Shown: piece by piece, positions 32,348 through 40,651 of the stretch
How the letters are laid out: each line of letters starts with the position of its first letter
Numbering within the stretch: position 1 is the first letter of the stretch
DNA from: an uncultured Bryobacterales bacterium
GTDB lineage: Bacteria; Acidobacteriota; Terriglobia; Bryobacterales; Bryobacteraceae
Direction of reading: 5' to 3'
DNA length: 64,000 bases
NCBI GenBank assembly: GCA_937859895.1
Contig: CALMAV010000178.1
Span: 1-64,000, forward strand
Made by a program: the position numbers and the translations under genes
Notes under the pieces: model-generated
Told to the model about the DNA's origin: nothing
What the model saw: only the letters and a program-made list of their open reading frames with translations
Database searches by the model: none

Positions 32348-35300
32348 CTACCCTAACGAGAAAGGATTTATCAGCACAGATGATTGGGCTGCAGCTTTTT
32401 GACCATGCAGGAGGATGTCGGTCATGACGAGTAAGAACCTAAATCCGGAAGATCCGGTTTCATTGTTCATGATTTTACGTTCGGAATCACTGTTCTGAAA
32501 TTGAGGCTCGATTCCGATCCATTTAGCAGAAGCGCGCTGGCGCGCATTGGGATAGTTCCAGACTTGAATCGGATAGCGCGGGCTTAAGTGGAGCGCCTCA
32601 CGCCAGAGTGAGCGCCATCTTGAACGCTGACTTTTATCAAATGACACAAAGCGAGTCTGGTCCCGGCGAATTCCTAATTGGTCCAAGAATGCAAGGTATT
32701 CCTGGGTATCCTCTGGAGCGTTCGGGTGCTCGAAGATCCGGAAGTTTTCTTCTAACCAGATGGACCGAACATACTCGCCGATAATTTTCTCCCCCAACTC
32801 AGGCTGTTGCTTGAGGAATACCGCAAGCTTGGGTGCCAGCACGTTCATCACGTTCTGATCGGCCTGCAGATGCGACTTGATTGGACAGCATAACCGCCGC
32901 TCGTCCGACAATGGTTGATGGGATAGTCCCCGGTTCGACAACCAAACAATCATTCTGTGACGGGGCCCCCTTCGCCGACCCGAACGCAGATCGCGCAACT
33001 GACAAGCTCGCGCCAGCATGCCTTCGAGCTCCGCAATCGTAAACTCAAAGTCTGCCTGTAGTTGCCCTACTGGTGTTCCTGTTGTTTGGTGTAAATACAA
33101 AAAGTCCCAGGCTGCTTGTATTCGATCGATAGCGGCCGAAGCGTCTGGTTTGAGCTCTCGTGTGACTGCCCGCATGGCGGGGGGAGCTAGGCTTGGATAT
33201 AGTTGCTGCACGAGATAGGCGGGACCGCCCCGCTGGAGCCAGCTGTAGGCTGTACTGGATGAATGGCCGCTGGCCAGAACTAACTGTCGCTGAGAGGGTG
33301 CCAAGGTGGGTGTTCCTGCCAGATAGGCCGGAAGAATCCAGTCAAGACAGTGAATGTAATGCTCCAGGCTGACTTGTGGACTCGAATGCCCTAGCAGCGC
33401 AGCAACGGCAAACCCGTGCTTTCGCGTGACATGCCCATGCTCGTAGAGCTTGGTCCTGAAGTCTCGGGCTGTTTTTAACCAATCTGTTGTAGCAGGAAGA
33501 TAAGAAAAACTTGGCGGAGTTGTAGGAAGGTCTGCCAAAAGCAGGCGCGCCAGGGTCCAGGTGCCGAAACTATGCCGAAGATGGTGAAAGCGTACACTCT
33601 GGTCTCCTGTCACCTCACGCATTGCCTGGTGAATGAGCGGAAAGAGAAGCCGCTCGGAAAGCACGTCCGCCGACAGTTCTGGGATGGAGAAAACAAAGGG
33701 TGGCTCTGACTCAATTCGATTGGCAACTCGCTCCTTCTTCCACTCGCGGAGCATCTCCAACTCCTCTTCGGTGAGTAAACTATCCAGGGGTAAACTGCGG
33801 GTGGCCGCTGGGGTTTTCAGGTCGCGAAACTCGGAGACACGGACCAGCAGGGTACCCGGACCCCGCAAGTGTAAGTCAGCTAGCTGCAGCATCAACACTT
33901 CCATCTGGCGCAATCCGCAACGAAAACCCAGGATCGTAATGAGCTTTGCAGCCCGCCTTAGTTTAGGGTGCACGCGCAAACGGTCTATCTGGCGCAAGAT
34001 CTCCTGGAACTCGTCGAGACTAAAAATGTTTGCGTCCACCGGCACTAATCCGCCCCGAGTACCCAGCAGATCGCGATCCTGCAGAGCACCCACCGAGTAA
34101 CGTGTCATCAGAAACTCGTGGAAGCGACGCAAGTGGCGACATACCGCTTTTCGGACTCCAGACGATTGATTTAGGTCTAGGTTTTCGAATATCAGGGTGT
34201 ACAACACTTCCAGCTCCGAGATGGTCATCCCTTTCGGATCTTGGCCGTCCAGCAGGCACCCAAAATGAACAGCAACGGATGAGGCATAAATTCGAGCTGT
34301 GCTCAGCTTAGTTGAGTGAATCGTAGTAGCGCCAGTCAGCAAAAATTCAGCGAATTCAATCATCCTTTGTCCTGCTGAAGAGTAAACAGAGCCTTGAGAT
34401 TGCAGTTTATTCAGAAGTGTTCTTGCTTCTTCTTTGGTGGGTGCTCGGAGTGCCGCTCGCAGGGCGCGCAACCAGGGTGGCTCGACATCTGCACCAGCTT
34501 CGGACCCTGAACGACGGGAAGAGCTCGGGGGTGCCCTCTCCTGATGAGCCATTTGGGACGACAAAGCAAAAGGGTCGGTCGAATCTCCGTTGCTGCTTCG
34601 GATGCCGGCAAGCCGTTGGGTCACCTGCGGTTTCAGTGAATGAGAGACAATCCGGCGGGCCGCGTACGCGAGCAGAACGGGGGGCAACTCTGTCGAGTAG
34701 GCGAGGACGGCGGTGGTCATCAATTTGTTTAAGTTTGGTGGGCGGTCTCCCCGAGCAAGGTTGGTCGAAGTGCGCAGCGCGCCGGCTACTTCTCGCCAGA
34801 GGATCCGTTTGATCAGTTTCCGCGACACCACCGGAGACGCTCCATCTTCCCCGCCCGTCTGACCCTGAAGCAATTGACGGAAGGCTTGCTCGGGCAAGCG
34901 TGCGAGCAATGCAGCTGTGAGAGGATCGGGGAGCCAGCGCCGCTTTTCCATGTCGGCCTGACCGTTTTTGGCAAGCAAAAGATTGATTTGCAGTTGGCCA
35001 TCGACTAGCCCTAAAGCATCTGGCGAAGCAGCCAGTGTCTCAACAAGTGCTACGAGGGTACTAGGATGGAGGAGCCCTCCATACAAGACCGCAGAGAGGA
35101 CTACGGAAGGAATGTCTGAGTGTTTTTTACGTTGGCTTGCTTCGACCCATTCGTCTAGAAGTTCGCGCCATTTCCGCACCCGCCTTTTAGCGCTGACAAA
35201 ATCCTGATGAAAAAGATTCCGTGGTCGGCGTGGTAAGACCGGAATGCGCGGCACAAACAGCGGGCAGCCGAGCAGTTCCGCGGCCCGGGTTAACAACTTT

Positions 35301-35572
35301 CCGCAGATCCGTAAGGCATGCTGGAACACTCGATTGTGGCGGAGATGCAAGGCCGCTGATCGCTCGAGTTCAGCGACTTCCTCGGCCGTCCAAGCCGACC
35401 AGACCTCACGACCCGATAGGAGGCGAGCTAAACGAAACCTCTTCCGCCGGAGCCACCGTTTGATGTCGTCTACCTTTGCCTGCTGCTTCTTAGTCAGGTC
35501 ACCAAGAGTAAGCTCCCACAGCTGGGAGCTGGTGAGAGGCGTAGCTGGAGTTGGCAGCGAAATATTACTCAT
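32348..35572 (-). CDS. Giant tyrosine recombinase (about 1074 residues)
   Basis: Start ATG 35572 is used because it overlaps the upstream gene stop by ATGA; a longer frame begins at 35683. The catalytic domain lies at about residues 520-770: Arg in ILGFRCGLRQMEVL, H-H-L-R in RFHHLRHSFGTW, His in LLGHSSPQVS and Tyr in LEHYIHCLDW, so the R-H-R-H-Y set appears intact. Long helical regions without known domains flank it (about 520 residues before and 300 after), far beyond the usual 300-400 total. It is paired with an even less canonical recombinase upstream. The arrangement recalls multi-recombinase elements such as Tn554 TnpA/TnpB and the gamma-mobile-trio GmtY/GmtZ; orthology is not shown. Confidence 0.8.
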   Translation of the reverse strand: MSNISLPTPATPLTSSQLWELTLGDLTKKQQAKVDDIKRWLRRKRFRLARLLSGREVWSAWTAEEVAELERSAALHLRHNRVFQHALRICGKLLTRAAELLGCPLFVPRIPVLPRRPRNLFHQDFVSAKRRVRKWRELLDEWVEASQRKKHSDIPSVVLSAVLYGGLLHPSTLVALVETLAASPDALGLVDGQLQINLLLAKNGQADMEKRRWLPDPLTAALLARLPEQAFRQLLQGQTGGEDGASPVVSRKLIKRILWREVAGALRTSTNLARGDRPPNLNKLMTTAVLAYSTELPPVLLAYAARRIVSHSLKPQVTQRLAGIRSSNGDSTDPFALSSQMAHQERAPPSSSRRSGSEAGADVEPPWLRALRAALRAPTKEEARTLLNKLQSQGSVYSSAGQRMIEFAEFLLTGATTIHSTKLSTARIYASSVAVHFGCLLDGQDPKGMTISELEVLYTLIFENLDLNQSSGVRKAVCRHLRRFHEFLMTRYSVGALQDRDLLGTRGGLVPVDANIFSLDEFQEILRQIDRLRVHPKLRRAAKLITILGFRCGLRQMEVLMLQLADLHLRGPGTLLVRVSEFRDLKTPAATRSLPLDSLLTEEELEMLREWKKERVANRIESEPPFVFSIPELSADVLSERLLFPLIHQAMREVTGDQSVRFHHLRHSFGTWTLARLLLADLPTTPPSFSYLPATTDWLKTARDFRTKLYEHGHVTRKHGFAVAALLGHSSPQVSLEHYIHCLDWILPAYLAGTPTLAPSQRQLVLASGHSSSTAYSWLQRGGPAYLVQQLYPSLAPPAMRAVTRELKPDASAAIDRIQAAWDFLYLHQTTGTPVGQLQADFEFTIAELEGMLARACQLRDLRSGRRRGPRHRMIVWLSNRGLSHQPLSDERRLCCPIKSHLQADQNVMNVLAPKLAVFLKQQPELGEKIIGEYVRSIWLEENFRIFEHPNAPEDTQEYLAFLDQLGIRRDQTRFVSFDKSQRSRWRSLWREALHLSPRYPIQVWNYPNARQRASAKWIGIEPQFQNSDSERKIMNNETGSSGFRFLLVMTDILLHGQKAAAQSSVLINPFSLG

Positions 35573-38202
35573 GCGAGTCGACTTCGCACAGGACCAAACC
35601 CCAGCTCGGCGAGAAGGGGAACCAGGTAGTCCTTCAAACTCTGGCAGCACTCGCGATAGAGAAAACTGGAATACGTACCCCACGGCTCTTCGCCTCGGTA
35701 CCAGTGACCCATCCAGCTATCGATCACTTCGGGTGAACACTGCCGAGCCTGTAGCTCACTCCGTACAAAACGCCGATGGACGTTGGCCGGAAACGGCAGG
35801 AACTCGTGCATTAGAGGCAAAATTGTACGAGGCCTCACGTCGACCGGTGTGCCATCCGGGCGCAGAAAAAAGCATGACCGTTCCACCACGGGGCTGGCCG
35901 TTTTCGATCTCAGGGTAGTGCGAATGAACGCCAAGTGATCCTCATAGTGGCGCATCTGCCGGAGGGTTTGAGGAGGGATCCAGAGCAGCCTGGTCTTGTA
36001 CCCGGAGCGGTCTCCTTTATCCAGAATCTTGGTGTAGCCCGAATCGCCATCGACCTCCGACAGGCTCAGATAAGGCGTGACAATTCCTCGCATTCCGGTT
36101 GAATAGTTAAAGAACGCAATCGTGTATAAGGAGTAGTAATTATGGTAGGCTGCCCGGGTCTCTATGTCTGTGCGATCCACAGGCAAGGTACGAACCTTCT
36201 TGCGCAGAGCCTGATTCGCCCGCACTAAAGCTTCTTGGGTGGGACAGCGTCGGCTGCCGACATAACGCATGTCTGGAGGTGACCGAGCAACGATGGGAGG
36301 CGATACAAACTCTTCCGGTACTGGGCACGACAGGAGGCCACGCACAAGGGCGAGGGGTCTTGAGACGGCTTGACAGTAGGTGTCCCTCAACAACGACAAA
36401 GACGGGGTGTTGTAATAAGAGCGGACATGAGCCAGGGAATGGGTACGCGCAGTCAAAACAGACGCAAGTGCAACGTCTCCGCCTGTGGTAGCAATCACCC
36501 GCAAGAAAAGCCAGTTCGCGACTTTGGTTGTGGTCAGGCGACCGGTCGGGTCAAACTCGGATAGCAGTTTCTTCAGCCGTTCTCGATAGAGAGTCAGAGC
36601 CTGGGGAGACCCGCGGAAGACCTTGTTCCGTCGACTTGCTTCTTCTACAGCTTTCGTCCTCCTAGCTGCTCGAGCAGCTAGGAAGCGGTGAACGAAGTAG
36701 CTGCCACCGGTCTCATCCGGAAAGAACACGTAATTCTGAAGGACACGCTCGTCAGCATTCGGAAGATGCTGCTCGCTGGCGTATCGTACCCGCAAAGCAC
36801 GCACACGCCAAAGAGGAGCAACCGGTAAAGACACACGGTCAGACGCTTGCGGAAGCAGCGCAAGATCGAACTCCTCTTCACTCCGCTCGGCCGACAAGAT
36901 GCGGAGGTCCGATGCACGCTCCAACTCACTGCTGGTCCCCAGCATAGTATGTAGAAGAGCGATCGTCTCGAGGCGATTGATCTCCGCTGTATTCCAGTCA
37001 GCAGGATTGGGGGGAAGCGTCTCGACATAACGCAAGGACTGTTCCAATAGCTCGGTCAGCTCATCGATGGTGAGCACCTGAGGTGCCCACCTAAGTAACT
37101 GATTGGCCATGGCAACATGGGCTACCTGCGCCCGCGCGATTCTACTTCGTTCGCCCGGGTGTCGGCGCATTCTATCAGGATTAAGATTCTCTCTCTCTTC
37201 CTCTCCGGCAAATGGATCAACCAGGAAAAGATCCCCGGGGCGCTGATCTTCCCAAGGATGGTCGTCGACACTCAGCAGTCTTCTCCGGTTGTTCTTGCTG
37301 TGCCTTGTTCGACGGATCTCAAATGGCCTTCCCAATTGGTCATGGGGATCGTCCGGATCGCCTGCCAGCGGCCATTCTTGGACAGTGCCGCCCATACCGA
37401 CATATCCTTTCAGCCACGGTTTGCCTCCTGTACCGGCGCCATGCGAACGACCCTTTCTCTGGCGGCGCCAGCCAAGTAGGTCAGCAGCCTTTCCTAGAAA
37501 CTTGGCAAGGGCAGAATGGCGATTACGGACCTGCTTTGTGCCTTGCGGTTTCTGTTGCAAAATCTGCTCGGCGAATGCAGTAGGTAACAATTCGACACGA
37601 TACGAACTAAAAAGCTTTTGCAGAGAAGCATTGCGTTCCTCGCTCAGCTGGCGAACAGCAAGGGCGGCCGAGTAAATGGAGTTGGGCGAGCCGTTCCATT
37701 CACTGGCGCCTTCATGATTCTCATACGTGTCTCGATGGGAAAATTTTCGCAGTGTCAGGACTTGAGCTACTAGCAGGTGAGCCTGCAGCAAACGGTAGTT
37801 TTGTGCCTGGTGCCGATTTTGATGGCGGTTTAGCAGCACCGCGTACAACGGATATCGTACCGATCCTCGGCCAATTACCGTGTTGTCGCCTGGGTCTTTC
37901 GGGCGCAGATCAAAAAGTCCGCCGATTGCTGCTCCCAGCTCTTCGCGACTGTCAATCACCCACTGCAGAATGGGTGGCCATTCCTCTAGGCCCCAGTCCG
38001 CCAGAGGTGTATTCCAGACTGTGGCTAGCGTTGACAGAATAGAGGCTAGATTCTCGCAGATCTGCGGAAACGATACTAACTGGTCATGAGCATTGATCAG
38101 CCAGAGCAGACTCCGTAAGTGATCGACAGAGCCGCCTGTTTGTGCAAATCGGCTCTTCAATTCCATGTGAGCTGGACTTTTGAGTGGGGACAGTGTCGCC
38201 AT
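35569..38202 (-). CDS. Large recombinase-like protein with divergent catalytic motif
   Basis: About 877 residues from ATG 38202 (a GTG at 38223 is possible). The C-terminal 260 residues look like a tyrosine-recombinase catalytic domain: Arg in NYSTGMRGIVTPYLSL, then NVHRRFVRSELQ in place of the usual H-x-x-R (reads R-F-V-R, with a His five residues before the Arg), then MGHWYRGEEPWGTYSSF holding the His and candidate Tyr. The N-terminal 600 residues are helical and unassigned. It is the first gene of the coupled pair with the 1074-residue recombinase. Partner recombinases of this kind can share one reaction; this subunit may be catalytically changed. Confidence 0.7.
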   Translation of the reverse strand: MATLSPLKSPAHMELKSRFAQTGGSVDHLRSLLWLINAHDQLVSFPQICENLASILSTLATVWNTPLADWGLEEWPPILQWVIDSREELGAAIGGLFDLRPKDPGDNTVIGRGSVRYPLYAVLLNRHQNRHQAQNYRLLQAHLLVAQVLTLRKFSHRDTYENHEGASEWNGSPNSIYSAALAVRQLSEERNASLQKLFSSYRVELLPTAFAEQILQQKPQGTKQVRNRHSALAKFLGKAADLLGWRRQRKGRSHGAGTGGKPWLKGYVGMGGTVQEWPLAGDPDDPHDQLGRPFEIRRTRHSKNNRRRLLSVDDHPWEDQRPGDLFLVDPFAGEEERENLNPDRMRRHPGERSRIARAQVAHVAMANQLLRWAPQVLTIDELTELLEQSLRYVETLPPNPADWNTAEINRLETIALLHTMLGTSSELERASDLRILSAERSEEEFDLALLPQASDRVSLPVAPLWRVRALRVRYASEQHLPNADERVLQNYVFFPDETGGSYFVHRFLAARAARRTKAVEEASRRNKVFRGSPQALTLYRERLKKLLSEFDPTGRLTTTKVANWLFLRVIATTGGDVALASVLTARTHSLAHVRSYYNTPSLSLLRDTYCQAVSRPLALVRGLLSCPVPEEFVSPPIVARSPPDMRYVGSRRCPTQEALVRANQALRKKVRTLPVDRTDIETRAAYHNYYSLYTIAFFNYSTGMRGIVTPYLSLSEVDGDSGYTKILDKGDRSGYKTRLLWIPPQTLRQMRHYEDHLAFIRTTLRSKTASPVVERSCFFLRPDGTPVDVRPRTILPLMHEFLPFPANVHRRFVRSELQARQCSPEVIDSWMGHWYRGEEPWGTYSSFLYRECCQSLKDYLVPLLAELGFGPVRSRLA

Positions 38203-38223
38203 TGTGCTCTTTCTTACATACAC

Positions 38224-38740
38224 AGACGCTTGCCACTACGGAGACTGTTGAAAGGAATTTCCAGTCTTCTACGTTTTTATTACATGCGCGTGGAAGATTA
38301 GTTTTTGGGTTAGGAAACTTCCTACATTTCGTCGAATGCAGCAGTAATACTTTCCCGGTATTGACGGTGGAAACCGGAGATTGTCAAAGTGACTTACTTT
38401 CAGTAATCTCAGCTCCAGGAAACAAGAAGCTTATAAGGTAGCTGGGATTATTCCGCTGCTAGGAGGCTGAGAGCGAATACTATTAACGCTACGTAACCTA
38501 AGTATTAAGGAAAGCTGGATAACGCTGTGAGGTTCGACAACAAAAAACTTCCCCTCCCTCCTACTTATCGGGTCTATGCAATCAGTTTGTAGGTGCCAGG
38601 ATACGCTGCGGAAATTGCCGCATTTTCGCTAAAGTCACCTCGTTTATAGATTTATTAATAAATATGATGACCAATACCGACTAATATCGAGACAACCTTT
38701 TTTTGACATGTCTTTGACGTGTTTATGATGATCTACCCTC
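38224..38740. other. AT-rich intergenic stretch upstream of the giant recombinases
   Basis: About 500 bases, AT-rich, without a supported gene. It must contain the promoter of the leftward recombinase pair and could hold the end of that element. I see no long inverted repeat here. Confidence 0.4.
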
Positions 38741-38744
38741 CAGC

Positions 38745-39175
38745 ACAATGGGTAAGAAGGCTCTTACAGCTTGCGATTATGCGCATGACCTCAATTCCTT
38801 TGAGCGTGGTGTAAGCCATTCGCCAATTTGAGGCCGAGCATGGATCGGATACGGCGTTTAATGACGCCATGATCCGCTTCTATTGGGTTGTTCAGATACT
38901 TTTACTTGGCGGTGATCGACGAGTCGTTAATCAGCTTCGAGCTTTGGAGCTTGCGGATCGCTTCGCCGTACGCCGGATTGCGATCTATGTTGATTACTGT
39001 GGGCTCCCAATCACGACGTACCCGGAGCGCCTTGGCCAAGAACCGTCGCGCTGCCCCGGCATTGCGACGCTGGAACAAGTAGAAGTCCACCGTGCCCGCG
39101 GCTATCAACGGCTCGAAACAGGTATAACCATTGCCCTCATACGCTGATGTACGTTTTGTCGATGCGCCCAGGAGG
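38745..39175 (-). pseudogene. Decayed IS6-family transposase
   Basis: Read leftward from about 39175 the frames give IDKTYISV, GQWLYLFRAVDSRG, then VDFYLFQRRNAGAARRFLAKALRV, VINIDRNPAYGEAIRKL, a stop at 38902-38904, then KYLNNPIEADHGVIKRRIRSMLG and, in another frame, TTLKGIEVMRII. This is the DDE domain of an IS6 (IS26/IS240-like) transposase in the correct order, including the D in the INIDRNPAY segment and the E in IEADHG. Stops and frameshifts inactivate it. I could not locate terminal inverted repeats. Confidence 0.8.
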
Positions 39176-39217
39176 AACTCGTATAATCAGGCGATTTGCT
39201 GTTCCCGGCCATCCGCG

Positions 39218-39787
39218 TTATCCAACCAGACGCTGATGTAGTTCTGAAAGCAATCGATCACGATTGATAACAGTGACACTTCCTTCAGGTGCATTGCTAA
39301 GGTAAACCACTAAATTCTTACCATGACCGGTGGCGGATCGAAACATAAGACTTTCTATGCCTTCACTAATCCAGCTGTCAGCCACTTGCTGAGATGCACT
39401 GTGATCGCCCGGCTGAGAACACGCTGTAATTACTGAATCTAAGTCGCTCGGCAGGCCGCCGGAGAGATCTAGGTGTTTGTCTGTTTTGATGTTCAAAGCA
39501 TAGGTCATGCGAGGATATTCAAGGAAGTCTATTTCCGAGTTGCCTTTCAGCATCAGCTGCCTCGCCCTAACCTCCTGCACTGCTGTGGACTCGTCTACGC
39601 TTCCAAATACCGCTGATACGCCAATAGGGACGAAGCGACCGCCGTATCGTCGCGTCCCTTCACCACTGATCACGTCGTCTGGATGGAAGTACTGATACGC
39701 CACCGAGCGAAAGACTGTCGCTTCCAATGGTTGCGCGTGAGTTATACGATAGTCTAGTTGCTCACGAGCATCAAGACTCAGGTTCAA
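39218..39787 (-). CDS. RES-domain toxin
   Basis: A 189-residue RES-family protein. The N-terminal YRITHAQPLEATVFRSVAYQYF, the GGRFVPIGVSAVFGSVDESTAVQEVRAR block (with Arg, Tyr/Ser and Glu typical of the active site) near residues 48-76, and the Ser in the C-terminal GIESLMFRSATG segment match the family. RES toxins in RES-Xre modules degrade NAD+. Its start overlaps the antitoxin stop by ATGA (39784-39787), giving the usual antitoxin-first operon. Confidence 0.8.
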   Translation of the reverse strand: MNLSLDAREQLDYRITHAQPLEATVFRSVAYQYFHPDDVISGEGTRRYGGRFVPIGVSAVFGSVDESTAVQEVRARQLMLKGNSEIDFLEYPRMTYALNIKTDKHLDLSGGLPSDLDSVITACSQPGDHSASQQVADSWISEGIESLMFRSATGHGKNLVVYLSNAPEGSVTVINRDRLLSELHQRLVG

Positions 39788-40470
39788 ATTGCATCACCTG
39801 CCTGAAGCCGCTGAAACTCGTGAATGATGTCCCTAGCCCTGCCATCCAGGATCAGATCTTTCGGGCGTTCACCACCGAAGGAAGCATTTTCTGAAACAAG
39901 CCACTGTGGAATCTGCGCTTCCGGGACAGAAGTTGAAAGCAGAAATGAGAGCTCCTCTAGATCACGTAATTGATGCCGCCCCCTTGCTATTCTCAGCTGC
40001 TCCCAGTTTTGAATGGTTCGGAGACTGACTCCTAAGGCCCGACCCATCTCAGTTTGTGTCAACCCAAGGCACGTCCGAATTCCGAGAAGGCGATTTTCTA
40101 CGTCATTCCTGTGCCTGCCATGATGAGGAACCTGCAAGGCATGCAGTGCAGCAGTGGCCTCGAACACCAGCTCTGTATGCCGCGGTCGAACTTCTCCTAT
40201 GAGGCGGCCGAGGCGCGCAGCTTCTTCCAACGCCGTGTGATGCTGGGCGCAGTACACCACCACGTTTACAGTGCGTCGTAGCTCTTTGAGCAGAGAGGAA
40301 ACGTCATCTTCGTCTGAGTGACCTACGTACACGAGAACTGAGTGAGCGGAAGCGTTCCGATCAACTCTATCGAATGTCCGGAGCTCGGCATGTTGAAGAC
40401 ATTTCTGCGCGAATTGGCCAGCTTCGGCCAAGTTCTGCTCATTCGAGTAGACAAGAATATCTTCGCCCAT
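39784..40470 (-). CDS. Xre-type antitoxin with an extra N-terminal domain
   Basis: A 228-residue protein. The helix-turn-helix lies near residues 127-160 (LLGIRTCLGLTQTEMGRALGVSLRTIQNWEQ), followed by a helical domain that would bind the toxin. The first 100 residues form an alpha/beta domain (DILVYSNEQ, SVLVYVGHSDEDDVSSLLKELR, VNVVVYCAQ) resembling a response-regulator receiver fold without clear phospho-acceptor conservation. Ordinary RES antitoxins have about 150 residues and lack it. The gene is first in the operon, and a TGCTA-AAA-TAGCA palindrome lies just upstream of ATG 40470. Confidence 0.75.
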   Translation of the reverse strand: MGEDILVYSNEQNLAEAGQFAQKCLQHAELRTFDRVDRNASAHSVLVYVGHSDEDDVSSLLKELRRTVNVVVYCAQHHTALEEAARLGRLIGEVRPRHTELVFEATAALHALQVPHHGRHRNDVENRLLGIRTCLGLTQTEMGRALGVSLRTIQNWEQLRIARGRHQLRDLEELSFLLSTSVPEAQIPQWLVSENASFGGERPKDLILDGRARDIIHEFQRLQAGDAI

Positions 40471-40472
40471 AC

Positions 40473-40485
40473 TGCTAAAATAGCA
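40473..40485. promoter_or_regulatory. Palindromic operator candidate at the antitoxin start
   Basis: TGCTA-AAA-TAGCA lies 2 bases upstream of the antitoxin start codon. A site here would block transcription or translation initiation and fits autoregulation by an Xre antitoxin. Confidence 0.5.
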
Positions 40486-40627
40486 TAATTACATATGCAA
40501 AACTGCGTTCTGATAGCTTTGTTACTCCTCTCTCATATAGACCCGCAACACGTCTCTGAGTAGTTAGCGGCCCTATATATAGTATTTACGAGATACAGCC
40601 ACACATTATGGAGTAGGTCTAGTTCAG

Positions 40628-40633
40628 TATAAT
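40628..40633 (+). promoter_or_regulatory. Perfect -10 box close to the MBL gene
   Basis: TATAAT lies 18 bases before ATG 40652, with only a weak -35 (TTATGG about 16-17 bases upstream). Transcription would begin some 12 bases before the start codon, where no Shine-Dalgarno is visible, so the mRNA may be nearly leaderless. Confidence 0.5.
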
Positions 40634-40651
40634 GTCATCTGAGATACCTTT

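Noticed and set aside
35244..35918. 224-codon plus-strand frame spanning the two giant recombinase genes
   Set aside because: Arg/Ser-rich shadow crossing the ATGA junction of two well-supported minus-strand genes.
38869..39147. 92-codon plus-strand frame upstream of the RES gene
   Set aside because: It is the antisense of the IS6-type transposase remnant.
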